Shown piece after piece: positions 1 through 6,924 of a DNA stretch of 64,000 nt; positions within the stretch are counted from its first letter, which is position 1; every line of letters begins with the position of its first letter. This DNA is from Citrifermentans bemidjiense Bem (lineage in GTDB: Bacteria; Desulfobacterota; Desulfuromonadia; Geobacterales; Geobacteraceae). Position numbers and translations under genes: made by a program. Below the pieces are notes generated by a model that saw nothing but the letters and a program-made list of their open reading frames with translations, was not told the DNA's origin and ran no database searches. The stretch is taken from NCBI RefSeq assembly GCF_000020725.1, contig NC_011146.1, positions 2,665,501 to 2,729,500 on the forward strand. The letters are read 5' to 3'.

Positions 1-1456
1 CGCGGACGAAGCCTCCGACCGCGTAGACGGTGAGGTCGAGCTGGTCCCCGACGCGCCCTAGGTCGTGCAGGATGACGGTGGTGCGCTGCGGGAGGTGCTT
101 GTTCATCAGCGCCTCCACCTCCCGGCTCTTCACCTGGAGTGCGTCGCGCGACAGATCGTAAAGCGCCTCGCCCCCTAAGCTGTAGCGGAGCAGATCGGTG
201 CGAGTGATCACTCCAATCAACCCCAGCTCGGAGACCACCGGGACCAGGCGGGCGTCCCCCCCGACCATGTAACTTTGGATCTCGGTGATGGGGGTATCGG
301 GCGAGGCGACGTGGAACTCGGAGTGCATGTAATCCGACACCGGCACCTGGTTCAGGTTGTGGTAGAGCGCCTTCTCCACAGTCTTCCTGGAGATGATCCC
401 GAGCACCCCCTCTTCTGATATGACCGGCATGGCGCTTACGTTGTAGCGCACCAGGCGCTCCCGCGCCTCCTCGATGCTGCAGTCGGGGGATATGGTCTTT
501 ACCGGCGACGACATGATGTCGCGCGCCACCCGCCTTGGGTCCACCCGGCGCCTGAGCACCGCGTCCAGCCGCTCCAGCACCTGGATCAGGGTGAGCCCGC
601 GCACCGTGGCCGAGGCGGCCGTGGCGTGCCCTCCCCCGCCCAGTTCATGCAGGATCTCCCCTACCCGCACCTCCGGCACCCGGCTCCTGGCGATGACGAA
701 GACCCGGTCCTCCATCCCGACCACGAGGAAAAGCGCCTGCAGGTTCTCCATGTCGCGGATCATGTGCGCCAGGGTGGCGATGTCCCCTATGTAGCGGTCG
801 ACCGAGGCGTGGGCTATCGAGACGTCGACCCCCTTTAGGGTGGTGGTCTTAAGCGACACCAGCAGGTCGTTTAGAAGCGACACCTGCTCGACGGTCAGCT
901 CCCGCCCGATGGAGTCGGCCACTTCGTTGAGATAAGCGCCCCGCTCCAGGAGCCACGCGGCCACGGTGTAGTCTTCAGCGGTGCTGGAGGGGAACGTCAG
1001 GTTGCCGGTGTCCTCGTGGATCCCCAGCATCATCACGGTGGCTTCAAAGGGGGTAACTTGGACGTCGCGCTCGATCAACATGCCGGCCAGGATGGTCGTG
1101 GTGGAACCGCAGGGGCGGATGACGCCGCCGGTGGGCTCCATATCGCCGGAACTGGTTGGGTGATGGTCGTAGATGTGGAGTTCGACGCTGCCGCTTTTGG
1201 CGAGTTCGCCGAACTTGCCGATGCGGGAGGAGTGCTGGCAATCGACTACGATGAGGCGGGTGATGGCGGAGAAATCAATCTCCTTGATGCGGGCGAATTC
1301 GAGGTCCTGGGGATGCCCCTTCTGGAAGAAATCCCGAACCGATTTCTCCTGGGCCCCTGAGAAGACCAGGAGCGCCTCGGGGTAAAGCTTCTTCGCGGCA
1401 ACCATGGAGCCGATACAGTCGAAGTCGGCGTTTAGATGCGTGGTGATTACATCCAT
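1..1456 (-). CDS. DHH-CBS-tRNA nucleotidyltransferase/poly(A) polymerase fusion (C-terminus off window)
   Basis: Only the first 485 codons are inside the window; the frame stays open through base 1. From the N-terminus I see a DHH phosphoesterase-type domain (HLNADFDC near residue 7, VDCQHSSR, DHHP, and the DHHA1 signature GGGGHATAAS near residue 295), then two CBS domains at about residues 314-366 and 370-424. The last visible residues, YAVGGFVR, are the GGxVRD motif that opens the nucleotidyltransferase head domain of the class II CCA-adding/poly(A) polymerase family. The CBS pair may sense adenosine nucleotides. The catalytic part is outside the window, so I cannot say whether it adds CC, A, CCA or poly(A). 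The ATG overlaps the stop of the MEMO-like gene upstream (TGATG), so the two are probably co-translated. Confidence 0.85.
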   Translation of the reverse strand, partial: MDVITTHLNADFDCIGSMVAAKKLYPEALLVFSGAQEKSVRDFFQKGHPQDLEFARIKEIDFSAITRLIVVDCQHSSRIGKFGELAKSGSVELHIYDHHPTSSGDMEPTGGVIRPCGSTTTILAGMLIERDVQVTPFEATVMMLGIHEDTGNLTFPSSTAEDYTVAAWLLERGAYLNEVADSIGRELTVEQVSLLNDLLVSLKTTTLKGVDVSIAHASVDRYIGDIATLAHMIRDMENLQALFLVVGMEDRVFVIARSRVPEVRVGEILHELGGGGHATAASATVRGLTLIQVLERLDAVLRRRVDPRRVARDIMSSPVKTISPDCSIEEARERLVRYNVSAMPVISEEGVLGIISRKTVEKALYHNLNQVPVSDYMHSEFHVASPDTPITEIQSYMVGGDARLVPVVSELGLIGVITRTDLLRYSLGGEALYDLSRDALQVKSREVEALMNKHLPQRTTVILHDLGRVGDQLDLTVYAVGGFVR

Positions 1457-2256
1457 CAAGAGACCGTGATTGCGGCGTACGCCACTACTGCCTTGAGGTC
1501 GCCGTTCACCTCGCCGCTGTTGGTGTAGCAGATAAGCCTGCTGGAGGTAGCCCCCAGCGTCTTGGCGGCGACGAGCATCGCGGTCGCGGGAATGACGCCG
1601 CACATGGAGATGTCCTTGTCGCGGCAAACCCGCAGGAGCCCTTCAGGGTCCATGTTCGCCAGCCGTTCCAGGGCCAGCTCGTCCTTCGCCTTGGCCTCGG
1701 CAGCGGACTGATAGTGGGTCATATCGGAACTGGCCACGATCAGCACCTCCGAGCCGTACTCGGCTATGGCGTGGGCGATACCTGTCCCGACGCGGGAGAT
1801 GGAGTCGAAGTCGGGGAGGGAAAGGCAAAGTGCTGCGATGGAAACTTGGGGATTTCGGTATTGCAGGAAAGGCACCTGCACCTCCAGCGAATGCTCGAAG
1901 CGGTGGGCCGCGCTGTCCTCGCGGACCAGGGGGGCATATTTCATGATGAGCTGGGAAAGGCGGTCGTTGACGGGGACCGGGCCGAGCGGGGTCAGCCACT
2001 CCCCGGACGGCGCGAGCGCTGCGGCAGCGCCCATGCCGGTGTGATTGGGGCCGAGCACGATGACAGCATCGGGGACTTCGACAGCAGCGTAGACCTTACC
2101 GGCGGCGCCGCCGGAGTAGACGTAGCCTGCATGGGGGGCGACCACCCCGATCGCCTTGGCGGGTTCCTCCCGCGGAATCATCCGGGAAAGCTCCTCGCGG
2201 AGCTGCTCCGGGTCGGCGCTGTAGAACTTACCTGCTACTGCGGGCTGACGTATCAT
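1456..2256 (-). CDS. MEMO1/AmmeMemoRadiSam system protein B family
   Basis: The 266-residue protein is full length for the MEMO family. The three histidine-bearing motifs are in order: APHAGY near residue 40, LGPNHTG near residue 70 and SSDMTHY near residue 180, matching the metal-ligand positions of human MEMO1, a non-haem iron/copper-binding protein related to extradiol dioxygenases. The biochemical role in bacteria is not settled. Family members often sit with AMMECR1 and a radical SAM partner; neither is adjacent here. The ATG follows AGGAGGCCCC at good distance, and the stop overlaps the start of the DHH-CBS gene. Confidence 0.88.
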   Translation of the reverse strand: MIRQPAVAGKFYSADPEQLREELSRMIPREEPAKAIGVVAPHAGYVYSGGAAGKVYAAVEVPDAVIVLGPNHTGMGAAAALAPSGEWLTPLGPVPVNDRLSQLIMKYAPLVREDSAAHRFEHSLEVQVPFLQYRNPQVSIAALCLSLPDFDSISRVGTGIAHAIAEYGSEVLIVASSDMTHYQSAAEAKAKDELALERLANMDPEGLLRVCRDKDISMCGVIPATAMLVAAKTLGATSSRLICYTNSGEVNGDLKAVVAYAAITVS

Positions 2257-2318
2257 GGGGCCTCCTAGGGCGGCGTTCTCATTACCGCGCGCCAGGCGAT
2301 ATTTTAACGCAGCAAAGG

Positions 2319-2903
2319 CTACCCTTCAACCGAGCCCAACGGGAGGGCGGGCTGGTCGGCGAAGGGATCCGGCGGCACCAGCTCCTGGATCTCCTTGAGC
2401 GTCGGGAGCGCGTTTAGGTCCTTCAGGCCGAAGAGCTCCAGGAATTCGCGGCTGGTCCCGTAGATGAGCGGCTTGCCGGGAACGTCCTTTTTCCCCAGTA
2501 TTCTCAAGAGTTTCTTCTCCAGGAGGCTCTTCATCACCCCGCCGGAATCGACGCCGCGCAGGTACTCGACCTCCGCCCTGGTGATGGGCTGCCGGTAGGC
2601 GACGATGGAGAGCGTTTCCAGTGCGGACTGGCTGAACTTGACGCCTTTGGACTTGGTGAGCCTCCGGATGTAATCGGCGTGTTCCGGACGGCTGCGGAGC
2701 TGGTAGCCACCGCCCACATAAGAAAGGACGATGCCGCGCTCGGCGCCGGCGTACTCCTCCATCAACTCGTCCAGTGCGGCGCGCAGATCGCTCCGCTCGA
2801 ATTCCTCGAGGATCAGGGCGAGCCGGTCCAGCGAAAGCGGCTGGTCGTACACGAACAGGAGGCTCTCTACGATCGATTTCAAGGGCTTACCCGACAACTG
2901 CAT
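2319..2903 (-). CDS. scpB: segregation and condensation protein B
   Basis: ScpB is the winged-helix kleisin partner of the Smc-ScpAB condensin, which compacts and segregates chromosomes. The 194-residue protein carries the family core: an N-terminal winged helix starting KSIVESLLFV, the conserved SQSALETLSIVAYRQPITR stretch near residue 92, and the C-terminal YGTSREFLELFGL block. It overlaps the end of scpA by 17 bases, as is usual for this pair. GGAGG directly abuts the ATG, so the TTG two codons downstream (base 2897), which has six bases of spacing, may be the true start. Confidence 0.95.
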   Translation of the reverse strand: MQLSGKPLKSIVESLLFVYDQPLSLDRLALILEEFERSDLRAALDELMEEYAGAERGIVLSYVGGGYQLRSRPEHADYIRRLTKSKGVKFSQSALETLSIVAYRQPITRAEVEYLRGVDSGGVMKSLLEKKLLRILGKKDVPGKPLIYGTSREFLELFGLKDLNALPTLKEIQELVPPDPFADQPALPLGSVEG

Positions 2904-3744
2904 CCTCCGCTGATTCCAAACTGTTCTGGTTTTCCACTTGCGGCTCCCCGCCTTCCTGCTCGAGCCCGCTCTCCTGCTGATCCGCGCTGAGGGTCAGCCA
3001 GATGGAACCGAGGCTTTCGACCTGGACAACCCTGATCAGCTTCATCTTGGCCAGTTCCAGAATGGAAAGGAAGGTGACCACCAAAAGGTCGCGCGTCATC
3101 CCGGTGGTAAAGAGGGCGTCGAAGCAGACCGTCTTTTCCGCATGCAGAACCGAGAGCACCACGCCGATGCGGTCGGCGATGGAGATGCCGTCAGCCACGA
3201 CGTCATGGAAGGTATCGACCGAAACCCGCGCCAGCACGCGCTGGAACGCCTCGATCAGCTCGAAGAGCTCGACGTCGGCAGGTTCCTCCTGCGGCTCCAT
3301 CTCTGCCAGTTCCGGCGAATCGAAGGTTCTGGCGAAGACGTCGCGCCCGAGGAGGTTACGGGCGGAGAGAAGCTGTGAAGCGTCGCGGTAGCGCTGGTAC
3401 TCGAGGAGCCGGCGGACCAGTTCGGCGCGCGGGTCCTCCACCTCGGCCTCCCCGTCCTCCTCCTGGGTCGCCGGAAGCAGCATGCGCGACTTTATCTGCA
3501 GGAGCGTCGCCGCCATGACCAGGAACTCCCCAGCGATATCCAGGTTCAGCTCCTTCATCAGTTCCATGTATTCCAGGTACTGCCTGGTAATGGCGGCGAT
3601 GGGGATGTTGTAGATGTCCACCTCGTTCTTCTTGATGAGGTGGAGCAAGAGATCGAGCGGACCCTCGAACTCCTCGATCTGAACCCGGTACGACTGCTCC
3701 AGAGCGTCAGAAAAAAGGTTGCTTTGCATCGTATCCAGCGACAA
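2887..3744 (-). CDS. scpA: segregation and condensation protein A (kleisin)
   Basis: ScpA bridges the Smc ATPase heads. The N-terminal helix bundle is recognisable by FEGPLDLLLHLI and EVDIYNIPIA followed by QYLEYM; the middle is acidic, and the C-terminal winged helix is near LLVVTFLSILELAKMKLI. The frame is open to base 3774, but that extension is encoded by the intergenic GTTGAACGG repeat and by the SD itself. AGGAG sits five bases before a TTG at 3744, which I take as the start; an ATG lies five codons later at 3729. It is followed by overlapping scpB, and trpS lies upstream beyond a repeat-filled gap. Confidence 0.92.
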   Translation of the reverse strand: MSLDTMQSNLFSDALEQSYRVQIEEFEGPLDLLLHLIKKNEVDIYNIPIAAITRQYLEYMELMKELNLDIAGEFLVMAATLLQIKSRMLLPATQEEDGEAEVEDPRAELVRRLLEYQRYRDASQLLSARNLLGRDVFARTFDSPELAEMEPQEEPADVELFELIEAFQRVLARVSVDTFHDVVADGISIADRIGVVLSVLHAEKTVCFDALFTTGMTRDLLVVTFLSILELAKMKLIRVVQVESLGSIWLTLSADQQESGLEQEGGEPQVENQNSLESAEDAVVG

Positions 3745-3759
3745 GAAATCTCCTAAAGG

Positions 3760-4066
3760 CCGTTCAACGTCCAATGTTCAACGTTCGAGCAGCGGGAAAA
3801 CGGTTCAACGTTCTACGTTCTACGTTCGAGCGGCTTTGGTGACAAGTGGTCCTCGCCACCCTGACGGCCTCCGGAACAAGACCAGCGACTTCTGCCTGGG
3901 AGCGCAACCAACCGTGCCGTCAAGATGCCGCCCCTTTGAAGCGAGCTGAAAGTCGAACCTTGAACGTTGAACCTTGAACGGCAGTTCGACCGGTGCCGTC
4001 AAGATGCCGCCCCCTTGAAGTGAGCAGAAAGTTGAACCTTGAACCTGGAACGTTGAACGGCCGTTT
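3760..4066. repeat. intergenic array of GTTGAAC-type short repeats in inverted arms with a duplicated 70-bp unit
   Basis: The 300-base gap between trpS and scpA has no convincing gene. Its left part holds two units of about 32 bases built from GTTCAACGTTC/TACGTTCGAGC. Its right part holds two direct copies (about 3914-3983 and 3992-4062) of a unit starting GTGCCGTCAAGATGCCGCCC, each ending in tandem TTGAACCTTGAACG-type nonamers. The left and right nonamers are reverse complements, so the arms could pair over a large loop. Confidence 0.75.
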
Positions 4067-4072
4067 GGCGGT

Positions 4073-5056
4073 TTAAACCTTGAGCGCCGCGCGTGCTTCT
4101 TCCATGGTCTGGCGGGCGACTACCTCGGCCTTACGGCTTCCCTCTGCCAACACCTCGCTCACCAGCCCCGGCTTCTCGGCCAGCTCAGCGCGCTTGGCCC
4201 TGAGCGGCGCCAGGGTATCGACCATAGCCTGGGCCAGGATCTTCTTGCAATCCACGCAGCCAAGCTGGGCGCCGCGGCAGCCGACGACGATCTCTTCGCG
4301 TTTGGCCTGATCCACGTAAAGCGAGTGCAGCGTGAAAGCGACGCAGCGGTCCGGCTCGCCCGGGTCCTTCTTGAAGGGACGCTGTGTGTCGGTCACGTAA
4401 GACATCACCTTCTTCCTGGTCTCCTCGGCGTCGTCGGAGAGGAAGATGGCGTTGCCGTAGGACTTGCTCATCTTCCTGCCGTCGGTGCCGAGCACCTTCG
4501 GGGTCTCGGTGAGGAGCGCGGCCGGTTCGGGGAAGACCTCGCCGTAGAGGTAGTTGAAGCGGCGGGCGATCTCCCTGGTGATCTCCAGGTGCGGGATCTG
4601 GTCCTGGCCTACCGGGACGCGCGAGGCCTTGTAGACGATGATGTCGGAGGCCATCAGCACCGGGTACCCCAGGAAGCCGAAGGTGGAGAGGTCCTTGGTG
4701 GTGAGGTTCTCCTGCATCTCCTTGTAGGTGGGGTTGCGCTCCAGCCAGGAGACCGGAGTGATCATGCCGAGGATCAGGTTCAATTCGGCATGCTGCGGAA
4801 CCCTGCTCTGCTCGAAGATGACGCTCTGCTCGGGATCGATCCCGAAAGCGAGCCAATCCAGCACCATCTCTTTGATGTTGTCCTTGATACCGTCCGTAGT
4901 GGCGTATTCCGTGGTCAGCGAATGCCAGTCGGCAGCGAAGAAGAAGCACTCGAAGTTACGCTGCAACTCAAGCCAGTTGGAGAGCACCCCGTGGTAATGG
5001 CCCAGATGCAGTTTACCAGTCGGTCTCATGCCGCTAACGATACGGTTATTGCTCAT
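4073..5056 (-). CDS. trpS: tryptophanyl-tRNA synthetase
   Basis: This class Ic aminoacyl-tRNA synthetase charges tRNA-Trp. The 327 residues match the bacterial family. The HIGH-type signature is HLGHYHG (residues 17-23) and the KMSKS loop is exact at residues 195-199. A cysteine-rich stretch (CRGAQLGCVDCKK near residue 265) lies in the anticodon-binding region. The ATG has AAGGAG eleven bases upstream. It lies between an M50 protease gene upstream and scpA downstream on the same strand. Confidence 0.96.
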   Translation of the reverse strand: MSNNRIVSGMRPTGKLHLGHYHGVLSNWLELQRNFECFFFAADWHSLTTEYATTDGIKDNIKEMVLDWLAFGIDPEQSVIFEQSRVPQHAELNLILGMITPVSWLERNPTYKEMQENLTTKDLSTFGFLGYPVLMASDIIVYKASRVPVGQDQIPHLEITREIARRFNYLYGEVFPEPAALLTETPKVLGTDGRKMSKSYGNAIFLSDDAEETRKKVMSYVTDTQRPFKKDPGEPDRCVAFTLHSLYVDQAKREEIVVGCRGAQLGCVDCKKILAQAMVDTLAPLRAKRAELAEKPGLVSEVLAEGSRKAEVVARQTMEEARAALKV

Positions 5057-5099
5057 AGAATGCGGACTCCTTTTGGATTTCTCTATCTACTTGGCCCTG

Positions 5100-5780
5100 C
5101 TATTTCAGCATGAGCCTGGTTACTCCGAAAACGAGGTTGCTGTGTGGCCCCGCCAAAAGGTTCACCCCGAAGCTCAGGGCGGGCGAGATCACGTAGCTGA
5201 AAGCATTGGTGAAAAAGACCAGGACGATGATTATGATCATGCCGAACGGCTCCAGCCTTGCCAGCGCCATCGAGGGGCGCAGCGGCAATAGGCCGACCGC
5301 CACCCTCCCGCCGTCCAGCGGCGGCACCGGGATCAGGTTGAAGATGCCGAGCAGCAGATTAATGTACACGGAGAAGGCGAGCATCAGGGTGACGGGGTCG
5401 ACGAAGGCTGCCAGCGGGGAAGCATCCGGCAACCCCTGCGTCGCGCCGATGAGTGCACGCATGGCGAATGCGGAAAACGTCGCAAGCAGGAAGTTGGTGA
5501 TGGGGCCGGCAGCGGCGACCCAGATCATGTCGGTCTTCGGGTGTCTGAGGTTGTTGAAGTTGACCGGTACCGGTTTCGCCCACCCTATCCCGACGATGAA
5601 TATCATCAGGGTGCCGAAGAGATCCAGATGTTTTAGAGGATTGAGCGTCAGGCGTCCCAAGTATCTGGCGGTATTATCGCCGCGCCGGTCTGCTATGTAG
5701 CCGTGGGACACCTCGTGACAGGTGATGGCCATGAGCGCGGGAACCAGCATGATGGAAAGCTTGAGAAAGAACTGTTCCAT
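5100..5780 (-). CDS. site-2 protease-like M50 family membrane metallopeptidase
   Basis: An integral membrane zinc protease of about 226 residues. The zinc motif HEVSH sits in the first membrane helix near residue 22, and the second motif NPLKHLD, which supplies the aspartate ligand, follows about 35 residues later. At least five hydrophobic segments are visible. It belongs to the short S2P subgroup without a PDZ domain; the substrate is unknown. The frame is open further upstream, but AAGGA five bases before the ATG at 5780 decides the start. The upstream extension runs into a tandem-repeat region. Confidence 0.88.
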   Translation of the reverse strand: MEQFFLKLSIMLVPALMAITCHEVSHGYIADRRGDNTARYLGRLTLNPLKHLDLFGTLMIFIVGIGWAKPVPVNFNNLRHPKTDMIWVAAAGPITNFLLATFSAFAMRALIGATQGLPDASPLAAFVDPVTLMLAFSVYINLLLGIFNLIPVPPLDGGRVAVGLLPLRPSMALARLEPFGMIIIIVLVFFTNAFSYVISPALSFGVNLLAGPHSNLVFGVTRLMLK

Positions 5781-5848
5781 GAAATCCTTCAAGTTTGCGT
5801 TGGGTACAAGCCCTATGTCTCTAGCAGATCGAGGGAGGAAAGTCAACG

Positions 5849-5942
5849 CACCTTCGCCGAAGGCTACGGTGCGCAAGCTGTACCTTCGCCAAGGCTTCGG
5901 CGCGCAGGCTGCACCTTCGAATAACCTATGGTGCGCAGGGTG
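5849..5942. repeat. three tandem copies of a 31-32 bp unit
   Basis: Units at 5849-5880, 5881-5911 and 5912-5942 share the frame (C/T)ACCTTCG...GG(T/C)GCGCA(A/G)G(C/G)TG. The first two are close copies and the third is diverged in the middle. Each unit is partly self-complementary (CACC...GGTG, CCTTCG...CGAAGG). They lie between the divergently placed end of the DMT permease gene and the M50 protease leader. Confidence 0.8.
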
Positions 5943-6014
5943 GACTCATTCGCCTCCGTCACTGAGAGAGAGCCCGGGCAACCTACTCCTATAAGGTAAG
6001 GCGAGGTAACGGCT

Positions 6015-6911
6015 TTAGACTTCGATGACCGTCTCGCGACGCGCTTCGTTTCCCCAGAGCTGCAGGATAAGGCCGCCGAATAAAAGGACCGCTCCGCCGA
6101 AACCTTGCAGCGCGGTGATCCGCTCCCCCAGAAGAAGCGCCGATAAAAGCACGGTGATCAACGGCTCAAGCATGCTGATGATGGAGGCGTTGGTGGCGCC
6201 GACGTAGCGTAGCCCGGCAAAGAAACCGACGACCGCAATTAGCGTTGGGAACAGGGCGATCCCCAGGATGGAAAGCCACCCAACGGGCGCGAGGTCCAGG
6301 GTGAGGCCGCCGGTAGCGACACCATAGAAGAGAAAGGTAAATCCTGCGGAGGCACAGACCCACAATGAGGTGACCAGCGGGTCGATGTCCTTTAGAATCC
6401 GGTTGCCGATGATGATGTAACAACTGTAAATCCCGGCCGCCCCCAAAGTGCAGAGTACTCCCTCCAGCCGCGCGCCATCGAACGAGGCACCCAATAGCAG
6501 CACCAGACCGGCACTGCAGACCACCAGCGCCACACCCTTGGCGGCGTTGAAGCGCTCTTCACCCACGATCAGCGCGATGACGGTGACGAGCGCCGGGTAG
6601 GTGTAAAGAAGCATCCCGGTCAGGGACGCTGGGAGGTAGTGGATGGCGTTGGCGTAGAGCATGGACATGCCGCCGTAGCCGATCATTCCCATGAGCAGCA
6701 GTTGCAGCGAGGATTTGCGCCCGATGACAAGCGGGGTCTTGCGCACCCTGAGATAGATGAACAGAAAAAACGACGCTACCAGGAACCGCCCGGCAAGTAC
6801 CGTGGTGATGTTGGCGCCGCCGGAAAAGGCGCTCTTGATGAGGATGCCGAGGGTAGCAAAACCTGCTGCGGAGGCGGCGATCAACCAGGCGCCGTAGTGT
6901 TTTGGGGACAT
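6015..6911 (-). CDS. EamA/DMT family permease
   Basis: The 298-residue protein has ten hydrophobic segments in two five-helix halves, the layout of the drug/metabolite transporter superfamily (EamA domains). The second half carries the typical LEPLITVLLSALLLGE motif near residue 250. Substrate cannot be predicted; relatives export amino acids, sugars or drugs. The ATG is preceded by GAGGAATT about nine bases upstream. It starts 13 bases after the sbcC-like stop, so it may be co-transcribed with that gene. Confidence 0.88.
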   Translation of the reverse strand: MSPKHYGAWLIAASAAGFATLGILIKSAFSGGANITTVLAGRFLVASFFLFIYLRVRKTPLVIGRKSSLQLLLMGMIGYGGMSMLYANAIHYLPASLTGMLLYTYPALVTVIALIVGEERFNAAKGVALVVCSAGLVLLLGASFDGARLEGVLCTLGAAGIYSCYIIIGNRILKDIDPLVTSLWVCASAGFTFLFYGVATGGLTLDLAPVGWLSILGIALFPTLIAVVGFFAGLRYVGATNASIISMLEPLITVLLSALLLGERITALQGFGGAVLLFGGLILQLWGNEARRETVIEV

Positions 6912-6924
6912 GGAGCAAATTCCT

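Noticed and set aside
3745-3774. Longer ATG start for scpA
   Set aside because: Its codons are the intergenic GTTGAACGG repeat and the SD itself.
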